From FW021-bin31 sp964647485 (GTDB taxonomy: Bacteria > Bacteroidota > Bacteroidia > Chitinophagales > Chitinophagaceae), in assembly GCA_964647485.1 (NCBI GenBank), contig CAZYHV010000008.1, positions 1 through 64,000 on the forward strand: a stretch of DNA of 64,000 nt, written 5' to 3'. A program made the position numbers and the translations under genes. This document shows positions 1 through 8,506 of the stretch, in pieces. Numbering within the stretch: position 1 is the first letter of the stretch; every line of letters starts with the position of its first letter. Under the pieces are notes generated by a model that was given only the letters and a program-made list of their open reading frames with translations, was not told the origin of the DNA and searched no databases.

Positions 1-55
1 ATTTCGACAGGCTTATTTCGACAGGCTTATTTCGACAGGCTTATTTCGACAGGCT
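1..55. repeat. 14-bp tandem repeat, about 3.9 copies
   Basis: The unit ATTTCGACAGGCTT is repeated head to tail at 1-14, 15-28, 29-42 and 43-55; the last copy ends in GGCTC. The core CGACAGGCT resembles short dispersed intergenic repeats common in Bacteroidota. The array may continue to the left of the window. It lies downstream of the minus-strand genes at 187-1798 and codes for nothing obvious. Confidence 0.85.
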
Positions 56-186
56 CAATATGGCAGACGAATACTTCGTAAACGCAGATTGTCAACGATT
101 ACTCCTTTAATTCATCTTCATTTCTAAAGATTGTTCCTTTTTTCTCTCCTAGAAACATTCAAAATAGGGATGAAATTCTATTCTTA

Positions 187-426
187 CTACTGTTGCTGGC
201 GAGTATAAAATGATCCTTTCGTCATCCTTTCTCCATAGTTGCAAATAGGACAATATTTCAGATAGATCGTTTTATACGGAATTAACGGAATAAAAAACAG
301 CGTAAACCACTTCGTGATTTTACTGAGATGCCCAAAGGAATTGTTGTGGCAATTGGGACAAACTTGCGCTTGAACCTGTCCATAATCTTTACGTTTCTGT
401 CGGCCGAAGCCAAAAATAAAAAACAT
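187..426 (-). CDS. Small zinc-ribbon domain protein
   Basis: A 79-residue protein with two CPxC-type knuckles: C23/C26 (CPNCHN) and C59/C62 (CPICNY). Four cysteines in this arrangement are expected to bind one zinc ion. A hydrophobic stretch at about residues 39-53 (FTLFFIPLIPY) separates the two knuckles, the usual pattern of the small zinc-ribbon family found across Bacteroidota, whose role is unknown. It lies 25 nt downstream of the secreted protein gene on the same strand, so co-transcription is likely. No signal peptide is evident. The zinc-ribbon call is firm; no function can be assigned. Confidence 0.75.
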   Translation of the reverse strand: MFFIFGFGRQKRKDYGQVQAQVCPNCHNNSFGHLSKITKWFTLFFIPLIPYKTIYLKYCPICNYGERMTKGSFYTRQQQ

Positions 427-451
427 AGGGTCTGAATTTTAAAATTAAAAT

Positions 452-1798
452 TTATTGGTCTAAGACATCACATTTTTCGCGTAAAATAATCTCATTTTTC
501 TTTTTAACAACAAGCCGAGCCTCAGGAGAATATTTTGCTCTAATAATCAAACGGTTAACGACATAAGTGTATTCTCCTTTTGTAAAAAGAAACCGATGAT
601 TCCCCCCACTGCCGTCGTACTTAACATGACCATTATTCAACACCAAATTGGGAGGTTGGGACTCATCGCTTCCTCTTCTCCAAGAAACATAACGGAATGT
701 CCCATTGTTAAGGCGGTCTATCCTGATGTGATATTTTTTGGTGTTCAGTTTGAGTACCGGCTTCTTATAATTTTGTAAAGGTTTATATAAATGCGCGCGA
801 TCTTGTGCTATTAATGTTTCCTGTTGTCGTTTTTCAGCCTGACTTTCATAATTAATAGCCTTTATTTTTCCGTTATAATCTAACCATACCTGTCCGTTTC
901 CCAGCATAATCCCTCTCCATCCTACAGTGCTCCAATCACTTAATGGAGCCTCTAAAATCAATTGTTGGAAGAATTTGTCAAATAGGCTGTCATAGCGTTT
1001 AACGAACGTTTTTTTATCAGTGATACTCGGTATAGGATAAGCCCGATGCAAAGGATATTCTATATTATTGGCTAAGCTATCGACCTGATAGTACATTACA
1101 AACTGATGGATTTTTTGAATGTCTTTTACAATTGAATCCGGAAGAGATGTATTATGTTGTGCTTCCCAAAAGTAGAGCATCTCAATAAGTCGATCTTGAT
1201 ATTCTCCTCCGGCTGCACCGATATCCAAATCTTTCATTGTAAATAATTCCTGCCTGGCTTTTTTACTTCCAGAAATTGCAGCCACAAACAATTCTCCCAT
1301 CAACTGATCGTACCCCTTTTCTGAAGTTTTGTGTGCTTGTGAATAATGTTTTAACACTTGTTGGATTTGAAGGGAATCATAATGGGGAAAAGATCGATTT
1401 ACTCGTCTACTGCGTCCTACTTTATCGCCTATAAAACTTAGTTTTTCTGTACTCCAGTTTATATTTTCTCGTTTAAAATTTTTACCTACAGGCAGATAAT
1501 CTATTTGCTTTATCAATAAGGTATCTTTATCCACTTCGATAGGGTAACTATACATAGCGCCCCAGAACCCAAGCATCGTGTCTTGGCTACATACCGATAA
1601 GACAAATTCGGAATAACTCGGAGGATTAGTATTTTTATGGCTATACCCACACAAGGCAATTTTTTTTCCGTTGGTCAATCGAAATACGGTATCGGCTTTA
1701 GTGTCGGTATATCTATTCTTTGGGCAATGACAATTGGTTTGGGCAATGGCGGAGACACAAAGAAGCACGCTTAAAAATAGCAAAAAGAATTTTTTCAT
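452..1798 (-). CDS. Secreted protein of unknown function
   Basis: A 448-residue protein with a Sec signal peptide (MKKFFLLFLSVLLCVSAIAQ, cleavage near residue 20), so periplasmic or exported. I do not recognise a family. The mature N-terminus starts with a Cys-His-Cys cluster (NCHCPKN), and more cysteines follow at LCGYSH and VCSQD, which could form disulfides. The central part (about 140-280) looks helical and charged; the C-terminal 100 residues look like beta-strands rich in Asn/Gly turns. It is the first gene of a likely two-gene minus-strand operon with the zinc-ribbon protein and has nothing visibly in common with the PUL. Coding is supported by the long open frame and signal peptide. 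Confidence 0.7.
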   Translation of the reverse strand: MKKFFLLFLSVLLCVSAIAQTNCHCPKNRYTDTKADTVFRLTNGKKIALCGYSHKNTNPPSYSEFVLSVCSQDTMLGFWGAMYSYPIEVDKDTLLIKQIDYLPVGKNFKRENINWSTEKLSFIGDKVGRSRRVNRSFPHYDSLQIQQVLKHYSQAHKTSEKGYDQLMGELFVAAISGSKKARQELFTMKDLDIGAAGGEYQDRLIEMLYFWEAQHNTSLPDSIVKDIQKIHQFVMYYQVDSLANNIEYPLHRAYPIPSITDKKTFVKRYDSLFDKFFQQLILEAPLSDWSTVGWRGIMLGNGQVWLDYNGKIKAINYESQAEKRQQETLIAQDRAHLYKPLQNYKKPVLKLNTKKYHIRIDRLNNGTFRYVSWRRGSDESQPPNLVLNNGHVKYDGSGGNHRFLFTKGEYTYVVNRLIIRAKYSPEARLVVKKKNEIILREKCDVLDQ

Positions 1799-2254
1799 CG
1801 GTTTCTCTTTTTCTCTATTCGGTATAATAAAACGATGTTTTCAGCCATAGTGATCCTTTTTAGGAGTCGTATAATCGATTTGTTCTGAAAGAATCTATGC
1901 TCTAATTTATATGATTTAATCATGATTTTTATATCAACCGTTTTATTGACAGAAGGTTACTTGTTTTTACAAATTTACGAGACTTCTGAGAGGTAAGCAC
2001 TAAAAAAAGGTCTACAAAATGACTACAATAGCCCTTATCGTAATAAGAATATTCTGATCTTTTTTAGATCTAGATTATAATGCGTCGGTATTTTATTTCA
2101 TCTTCCTCGACTTTTTCAAAAAATTAACGATTCTTTTTTTGGTGGGAAGAAATTTAAAGAAGACTTTTGACAACTTTGTTTTGATGCTTATTGGTTAGGA
2201 CTGATTCTGGAGATTCCATGACCAATTATTTTAATTACAGATTAAACAAAGGCA
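1799..2254. other. Divergent intergenic region, 456 bp
   Basis: This gap lies between the minus-strand secreted-protein gene and the plus-strand DedA gene. It holds a candidate promoter for dedA at 2138-2169. On the minus strand there is a -7-like TAAATTTG (1977 to 1970) without a TTG at a suitable distance. I see no convincing small ORF or RNA gene here. Confidence 0.6.
2138..2169 (+). promoter_or_regulatory. Candidate Bacteroidota promoter for dedA
   Basis: TTTG at 2138-2141 is followed after 20 nt by GACTTTTG at 2162-2169, one mismatch from the -7 consensus TAnnTTTG. It would give a leader of about 80 nt before the DedA start codon. The first -7 base is wrong, so this is tentative. Confidence 0.3.
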
Positions 2255-2902
2255 ATGGAAATATTGCAAACCTTAATTGACTTTATCCTTCATATAGATG
2301 ATCACCTTCAAATGATTGTTTCGGATTATGGTGTTTGGGCTTATGCCATTCTATTTTTAATTGTTTTTGCAGAGACCGGATTCGTGGTGACTCCTTTTCT
2401 TCCGGGAGATTCTTTATTATTTGCATCCGGAGCATTGGCGGCAACTGGCGCTTTAAGCCCCTGGATATTATTGTTGACATTAATGGTGGCCGCTATTTTG
2501 GGAGATACCGTAAACTATTCTGCAGGAAACTTTTTCGGAATAAAAGTATTTAAGAAAGATGCCAAAATATTTAAATTAAAGCATCTACACAAAACAGAAA
2601 GGTTTTTTGATAAATATGGAGGCAAGACAATAGTAGTAGCTAGGTTTGTTCCTATTGTACGTACATTCGCTCCCTTTGTGGCGGGGGCCTCCAGTATGCA
2701 ATATTCCAGATTTATTTTGTACAATTTCCTAGGTGGGATTTCTTGGGTACTGGTTTTTGTTGGGGGGGGATTTCTCTTTGGGAATATACCCGTGGTGAAA
2801 AATAACTTTGGACTTACCGTGATATTTATTATTGCGGCTTCTTTAATACCTATAGGCATTGAACTAATAAAAACAAGAAAGCAAAAACGCATAGCCTCAT
2901 AG
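2255..2902 (+). CDS. DedA family (VTT domain) membrane protein
   Basis: A 215-residue inner-membrane protein of the DedA/VTT (SNARE-associated) family, whose members support envelope lipid transport and membrane homeostasis. Family hallmarks are visible: FAETGFVVTPFLPGDSLLF at about residues 38-56, with the re-entrant-loop FLPGDS at 48-53, and the Arg-containing motif RFVPIVRTFAPFVAG at 130-144. Several hydrophobic segments follow to the C-terminus, which ends in a basic tail (KTRKQKR). Length is normal for the family. A G8 tract (2762-2769) encodes Gly-Gly-Gly. The gene stands alone and is probably unrelated to the downstream PUL. Confidence 0.92.
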   Translation: MEILQTLIDFILHIDDHLQMIVSDYGVWAYAILFLIVFAETGFVVTPFLPGDSLLFASGALAATGALSPWILLLTLMVAAILGDTVNYSAGNFFGIKVFKKDAKIFKLKHLHKTERFFDKYGGKTIVVARFVPIVRTFAPFVAGASSMQYSRFILYNFLGGISWVLVFVGGGFLFGNIPVVKNNFGLTVIFIIAASLIPIGIELIKTRKQKRIAS

Positions 2903-3374
2903 GAAAGGCTATCGCATTATATAGGAATCTGATCCCGTCTGCTATATTTAGGAGTTGCTCAAAGATACTTTATTGATGGATGTAGCCCTTCGCTTTTTTG
3001 TGTTTTATGGCTACTGAGCGAATGTTGTAATTTTAATTCGAAATGACTCCTGAGTCCTCTTCCTTCAAAAACCCTTCTTTCTTCTTTAAATATTCCTTCT
3101 TCCGTAGTTGAAGAACAGAGCAGCTATTGATTTTTTTAATCCCGTCAACCTATTGAATCTGATAACAACTTCAAATTCGGAAAGATGAATTTGAAGGAAT
3201 TGAATATAAAAGCAGCTTGTTGCCCCATTTCTGCTAATTTATCATATGGAAATACCAATATTTTGCAATGATATGTTTGTATATAAATATAATTTTGACA
3301 TGTAAATAATTAAGGAGTATTCATTCCAATTATTTTGAAATAAAATAAAATTAAAAATAAAAAATAGGAACGCT
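2903..3374. other. Intergenic region upstream of the PUL, 472 bp
   Basis: No gene is visible. It holds a perfect 10-bp inverted repeat (3169-3196) and, nearer the first susC, two exact matches to the -7 consensus TAnnTTTG: TATGTTTG at 3272-3279 and TAATTTTG at 3290-3297. The nearest upstream TTG for the second (3263-3265) is 24 nt away, slightly outside the usual 17-23 nt. The PUL promoter is most likely in 3240-3320. Confidence 0.5.
3169..3196. repeat. Perfect 10-bp inverted repeat, candidate operator
   Basis: CTTCAAATTC at 3169-3178 and its exact reverse complement GAATTTGAAG at 3187-3196 flank the 8-nt spacer GGAAAGAT. No T-run follows, so it does not look like a terminator. It lies about 180 bp before the first susC and 75-95 bp before the -7-like elements, which fits a regulator binding site. 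A chance palindrome in AT-rich DNA is possible. Confidence 0.35.
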
Positions 3375-6300
3375 ATGACAGCGAAATTGAGGGGCTTTAA
3401 GTTGAAACTTATACTATTTTTAATCGGTATAACCTTTATTGTTGGTTTGAGTAAAGCAGCTGATAAAGAAACAAGTACTTTAATTACTGAAAAATTGGGG
3501 CTTTCTTTTGGGATGATCCAATTCCGGAAGGTTTCGGGAACCGTAACAGACGAAGCCGGTGAGTCTTTGGAGGGCGTTGTTGTAACAGTAAAAGGACATA
3601 ATAACTTATCTGCTATTACCGATGAAAATGGGAATTTTAATTTGGATTTACCTACGGATGATGAAATACTGATTTTTAACTATTTAGGGTTTGAGAAGAA
3701 GGAAGTTTCCACCCAAGGGAGAATGGAATTAACAATCGTTCTTAAAAAAGAAATTTCTAATTTGGATGAGGTCGTTGTAGTAGGATACGGTACCGTTAAA
3801 AAGAGAGATTTAACGGGAGCTGTTTCATCGGTAAGTGCAGAAGAAATTAAACGAACCCCAACATCGAATGTGATGGATGCTTTGCAAGGAAAAGTTTCAG
3901 GTATGGATATTTTGAAATCATCAGGAAGGGCAGGAGCCGGTGTAGATATTTCTTTGAGGGGGAATAGATCTATTTATGGTGATAATGCTCCATTATTTAT
4001 TATAGATGGATTACCGGGTGATTATTCCAAATTAAATCCAAGTGATATTGAATCTATAGATGTATTGAAAGATGCATCATCTACCGCCATATATGGATCT
4101 GCAGGATCAAATGGAGTTGTTATTATTACCACTAAGAATGGGAAAAAAGGAAGACTTTCCGTTAATTTTGATGCCTATTTTGGATACAATGGATTTCCCA
4201 AATATCCCCATGGTTTAACAGGAGATGCTTATGTGAAGCTGAAGCGTGAAGCTTATAGAGGAGAACATGGGGATTATCCTGAATTTATGAATGATATTTT
4301 TCAGAATCCTAATCAATTAGCTGCTTTTAAAGCGGGTAAATGGGTAGATTGGGTAGATTTGGTTCTACGAGATGGGATACAACAGAATTATAGTCTTTCG
4401 TTAAGCTCTCAAACAAAGAAGACAGCTACTTATTTATCATTGGATTACAATGACGAGCAGGGGCTAATTAATAATGATGATTTTAAAAAATATTCTTTAA
4501 GAGCTAATATAAGTCATAATTTCTCTAATAAAATAAAGGTGGGCACGCATCTGCAGATGACCTATTCAAATAACAATCGAGCAGCACAAAATATTTTTGG
4601 GAATGCGCTTACTTTTCTGCCATTAGGTGATCCTTTTGATGATGATGGACATATTAATCATGTTCCGGTAGATGGTGTAACCAATCCATTGTCTGACCAA
4701 ATTAAAGACCAATATCGAAATAATGTTCTCGATTTATATTTTTCCGGGAATGCATATTTTAAATATCAACTAATTGAAGGGCTCTCCTTTAAGTCTATCT
4801 TCGGTGCTACCTTGGAATCTGCTAGAACCGGAAAGTATTTTGGAAAAGAATCTATTGCCAATCCGGAAGCAGGTTTTAATATACCGGCTGCAGTAATAAG
4901 CAATAATAGGACTTATAATTATCGATGGGAGAATATTTTAGAATATGATTTTGATATAAACACGGACCATCATTTTGCACTTACCGGAGTAACAGCTTGG
5001 TCAAAAAATCAATCTGAAAGCTCTTATTCGGGAGGATCGGGTTTTGATTTGGATTCCTATTTGTTTTATAATTTAAATGCGGCAACTTCCTCTTTGACCA
5101 TTAAATCTAATTATATCGGTTCACAAACCATGTCATTTGTGGGTAGAGCAAATTATAATTATAGAGGAAAGTATTTTGTCTCTCTTTCTAATCGTTGGGA
5201 TGGAGTTTCTCATCTTTCAAAAGGACATAAATGGGATATTTTTCCTGCTGGAGCTGTTGCCTGGAGAATTAGTGATGAAGAATTCTTCAAAAATGTAAAT
5301 AGTGTGACCAACCTGAAGTTGAGATTGAGTTATGGCGTAACCGGGAATTCGGGTGGCGTGGGTGCTTATGGAACCCTGGCAGGAGGCTTTAATGCTGCTA
5401 AACCGGTTGGATTTGGAGAAAATCCTGCTCCTGCATTTATCCTGAATCAGCAATTGGCTAATGCCGGATTAGGATGGGAGAAGTCTTATACTGCTAATAT
5501 TGGATTGGATTTGGAACTATGGAAAGGAGTGCTTGCAGCGACAGTAGATTTGTATAATACGGATACAAAAGATTTGCTTTATTTACGCAAGATGCCCGGC
5601 TCGTTAGGAGGCTCCTGGGGAGCTCCATTTAGCATGTGGCAAAATGTTGGAGAGACGAACAATAAAGGGATTGAAGTTCGTATCAATTCCTATAATATAA
5701 ATCAGGAAGATTTTACCTGGAAAACCACCTTTACTTTCGCTAGAAACAAAGAGGAAATAACCTCTTTACCCGGAAATGAAGATCTGATTAGCAGTGGATT
5801 GTTTTTGAATCATCCTATACAAACTTTTTATGGTTACAAATACAAAGGAATCTGGCAGGAAAATGAAGCTGCCGAAGCTGAAAAATTTCACTCTCAACCC
5901 GGAGATATAAAACTGGAAACAGATGGAACTTTCAAAGAGGATGGAACTCATGCTTATGGTTCAGATGATAGACAAATTCTTGGATCAGGAGTACCGGACT
6001 GGACCGGAGGAATCCAAAATACTTTTACCTATAAAAATTTTGATGTGAATATATTCCTGACAGCACGTTGGGGCCAAATGATTGAAAATGAACTTATCAC
6101 TAGATATGATCCTACGACCGGAGTTGGAAACAGTCCTGATGATATAGATTACTGGACACCGGAAAATCCGAATGCTTATTTGCCTCGTCCTGGACTCCAT
6201 GCCACAAGAGGAGGGTATATTGGCTTTGGTTCCTTGCGATTTGTTAACGGATCTTATTTCAAAATTCGGAATATTACTATTGGATATAATTTACCTAAAC

Positions 6301-6470
6301 AGTTAATAGATAAATTATCATTGCAAAAATGTAGGATTTATGCTACCGCAAACAACCCATTTATATTTACGAAGAGCAAATTATTGAAATATCAAGATCC
6401 TGAATCAAATGGACGTGATAATTTCCCTTTAACAAAGCAGTTCGTATTTGGACTTAATGTAGAATTCTAA
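3375..6470 (+). CDS. SusC/RagA-type TonB-linked outer-membrane transporter (first)
   Basis: A 1031-residue TonB-dependent outer-membrane transporter of the SusC/RagA family that imports oligosaccharides together with its SusD lid. After a signal segment (about 1-29) comes a carboxypeptidase-regulatory-like beta-sandwich from about residue 53 (VSGTVTDEAGESLEG), a TonB-box-like DEVVVVGYGTVKKRDLTG at 131-148, the plug (about 148-260, with IDGLPGD near 210 and KDASSTAIYGSAGSNGVV) and a 22-strand barrel ending in phenylalanine (GLNVEF), the barrel-assembly signature. There is no N-terminal STN signalling domain, so control by a sigma/anti-sigma pair is unlikely. The partner susD starts 11 nt downstream. 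Confidence 0.95.
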   Translation: MTAKLRGFKLKLILFLIGITFIVGLSKAADKETSTLITEKLGLSFGMIQFRKVSGTVTDEAGESLEGVVVTVKGHNNLSAITDENGNFNLDLPTDDEILIFNYLGFEKKEVSTQGRMELTIVLKKEISNLDEVVVVGYGTVKKRDLTGAVSSVSAEEIKRTPTSNVMDALQGKVSGMDILKSSGRAGAGVDISLRGNRSIYGDNAPLFIIDGLPGDYSKLNPSDIESIDVLKDASSTAIYGSAGSNGVVIITTKNGKKGRLSVNFDAYFGYNGFPKYPHGLTGDAYVKLKREAYRGEHGDYPEFMNDIFQNPNQLAAFKAGKWVDWVDLVLRDGIQQNYSLSLSSQTKKTATYLSLDYNDEQGLINNDDFKKYSLRANISHNFSNKIKVGTHLQMTYSNNNRAAQNIFGNALTFLPLGDPFDDDGHINHVPVDGVTNPLSDQIKDQYRNNVLDLYFSGNAYFKYQLIEGLSFKSIFGATLESARTGKYFGKESIANPEAGFNIPAAVISNNRTYNYRWENILEYDFDINTDHHFALTGVTAWSKNQSESSYSGGSGFDLDSYLFYNLNAATSSLTIKSNYIGSQTMSFVGRANYNYRGKYFVSLSNRWDGVSHLSKGHKWDIFPAGAVAWRISDEEFFKNVNSVTNLKLRLSYGVTGNSGGVGAYGTLAGGFNAAKPVGFGENPAPAFILNQQLANAGLGWEKSYTANIGLDLELWKGVLAATVDLYNTDTKDLLYLRKMPGSLGGSWGAPFSMWQNVGETNNKGIEVRINSYNINQEDFTWKTTFTFARNKEEITSLPGNEDLISSGLFLNHPIQTFYGYKYKGIWQENEAAEAEKFHSQPGDIKLETDGTFKEDGTHAYGSDDRQILGSGVPDWTGGIQNTFTYKNFDVNIFLTARWGQMIENELITRYDPTTGVGNSPDDIDYWTPENPNAYLPRPGLHATRGGYIGFGSLRFVNGSYFKIRNITIGYNLPKQLIDKLSLQKCRIYATANNPFIFTKSKLLKYQDPESNGRDNFPLTKQFVFGLNVEF

Positions 6471-6481
6471 AATAGAGTAAG

Positions 6482-8266
6482 ATGAGAAGTAAGAAAATTT
6501 TATTACTGATAATAAGTATTGCCATTTTGGCTGCCGGTTGTTCTTTACAAGAATTTAATCCTTCGGGCGTAACTGTGGACAAAATGGCACAGCAAAAATC
6601 TGGATTTATTAAACTATTAAATAGTTGTTATTTTGACTTACCTAGATATTTTTATGGAAGAGATTTGTTGCTTCTTACAGAAGGAGGAACCGACCTCTGG
6701 ACCTCTGCTTCCAATTCCAATGATGACCAAGATTATCTGAAATACTCCTCAGGAGGTTCCATGCCACTGGATCTGGCTAAAGATATATGGAACGGATCTT
6801 ATGATGCAATTAATTATTGCAACCTCATTATTGGGAGAGCAGACAAGGTTCAAGGCTTTGATAGCGAAAAAGATAAAAAACAACGTGTAGCTGAAGCTCA
6901 TTTTTTGAGAGCACTTTATTATTTTCACCTGGTCGAACAGTTCGGTCCTTGTCCATTGAGGTTAAAGGAAACGAAGGAAGCGAATACAAAGTCGACCCGA
7001 AGCCCGGCATTGGAAATTTATGAAAAAGCGATCTTGCCCGATTTGAGGATCGCTGTTGAAGATTTACCGGTTACGCCCATCGAAGAGGGAAGACCTTCTA
7101 AAAAAGCTGCATTAGGGTTATTGGCTAAAGCTTGTCTTCAAACAAAAGAATATGATACCGATGATTATCTTGAAGAAGCCTTATCTACTGCTAAAGAATT
7201 GATTAATAATCAAAGTTCCTACGGGGTACGGCTTTATGATGATTTTATGGATAATTTTAATGCCGCTAACAATAAAGATAATAAAGAAGCATTGTATCAA
7301 ATTACCTTTTCTCAAAATTATGGTTCTACAAATGTGTATGACCATAACATGGATTTTAAACGCTTTTATTGTACTCCAACTGCTTTTGGAGCCGTAAAAA
7401 TATCGGATGCGATTAGACTGACAGTTGGTGGATGGTCCGGAGGTGTTTTTATGCCCTCAAAATATTTATTGGATGTCTTCAAGTATTCAGATGGAACATT
7501 GGATCCTCGTTACAAGATGTCATTTCAGACTTCATGGTTGACCAATGATGGAAGCTATCAATGGACAAGTGACGAGAGAACACAATATGACAGAAGTAAT
7601 GAAGTGAGCGAAGGAACAGAACTTTCCGAAGGGGATTTGGCTATCAAATTTAGTCGTCCCGGAGAAGATGATTATGCAACGATGGAACAAGAAAAATTAT
7701 CTCAAAAATATTTGTGGGTAGATTATAATGATGTTTACAGTAGTGATGAAAAAGTGAAGATGAAGTATACCAGAAAAAACAGGGATGCCGGAAAGAAAGT
7801 TGATAATCCATTCTTAAAATTCTATCCCTCTTTAAAGAAATTTAATTCCGGGTCGTTGGTGATGCCTAAAGCAAATCATTATACCAGTGATGCAAATGCT
7901 ACTGTAATGCGTTTGGGAGAAGTGTATCTCATTGCTGCAGAAGCTTCTTACTATTTAAAGGGCTCCAATCAAAAAGCAGCGGATTTTATCAATAAGCTGA
8001 GAGAACGAGTAGATGGTGAACAAATTACAGCAGGGGATGTGAACCTTCAATTTCTGCTCGATGAGCGAGCCAGAGAATTGTGTGGAGAATATACCAGATG
8101 GTATGACTTGAAAAGAATGGGGAAATTAACTCATGCCTATTTGATGAAGAAGAATCCCGATGTAGGACAATATTTTATAAATGATGTACATAATCGCAGA
8201 CCGATTCCTCAGGAACAAATGGATGCTATAAGTAATCCTGAGGGATATCAAAATAATGGATATTAA
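6482..8266 (+). CDS. SusD/RagB-family surface glycan-binding lipoprotein (first)
   Basis: A 594-residue lipoprotein with lipobox LAAGC (C20), exported to the cell surface as the lid of the SusC transporter encoded 11 nt upstream. SusD features are visible: the N-terminal TPR helix EAHFLRALYYFHLVEQFG followed by GPCPL, and the C-terminal RagB motif LLDERARELCGEYTRWYDLKRM near residues 523-544. It should bind oligosaccharides released from pectin and pass them to the transporter. The gene is followed directly by an intrinsic terminator, so this pair can be its own transcription unit. Confidence 0.95.
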   Translation: MRSKKILLLIISIAILAAGCSLQEFNPSGVTVDKMAQQKSGFIKLLNSCYFDLPRYFYGRDLLLLTEGGTDLWTSASNSNDDQDYLKYSSGGSMPLDLAKDIWNGSYDAINYCNLIIGRADKVQGFDSEKDKKQRVAEAHFLRALYYFHLVEQFGPCPLRLKETKEANTKSTRSPALEIYEKAILPDLRIAVEDLPVTPIEEGRPSKKAALGLLAKACLQTKEYDTDDYLEEALSTAKELINNQSSYGVRLYDDFMDNFNAANNKDNKEALYQITFSQNYGSTNVYDHNMDFKRFYCTPTAFGAVKISDAIRLTVGGWSGGVFMPSKYLLDVFKYSDGTLDPRYKMSFQTSWLTNDGSYQWTSDERTQYDRSNEVSEGTELSEGDLAIKFSRPGEDDYATMEQEKLSQKYLWVDYNDVYSSDEKVKMKYTRKNRDAGKKVDNPFLKFYPSLKKFNSGSLVMPKANHYTSDANATVMRLGEVYLIAAEASYYLKGSNQKAADFINKLRERVDGEQITAGDVNLQFLLDERARELCGEYTRWYDLKRMGKLTHAYLMKKNPDVGQYFINDVHNRRPIPQEQMDAISNPEGYQNNGY

Positions 8267-8274
8267 ATTAAAAT

Positions 8275-8312
8275 AAAAAGGCATAAATTTTTAAAATTTA
8301 TGCCTTTTTATT
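8275..8312 (+). terminator. Intrinsic terminator after the first SusCD pair
   Basis: A perfect 17-bp inverted repeat: AAAAAGGCATAAATTTT at 8275-8291 and AAAATTTATGCCTTTTT at 8293-8309, followed by ATT. The stem is A-rich on the left and ends in a five-T run, the classic rho-independent shape. It starts 8 nt after the susD stop codon and separates the two SusCD pairs. Confidence 0.9.
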
Positions 8313-8506
8313 TTCCGAATCAATATTTATTAATAAATTTAACCTTTAAATATGCATCATTTGAAAAGATAGTATAATATTTAGGTAAATAATTACACGG
8401 TAAGGCTTTTTTATAGATGTATATTTGACATTGATTTAGTTACTAAAATAAATGAATTAATCATGCGTAAAGAATTACTTATTAAATTTTCAAAAATGTT
8501 GAGACT

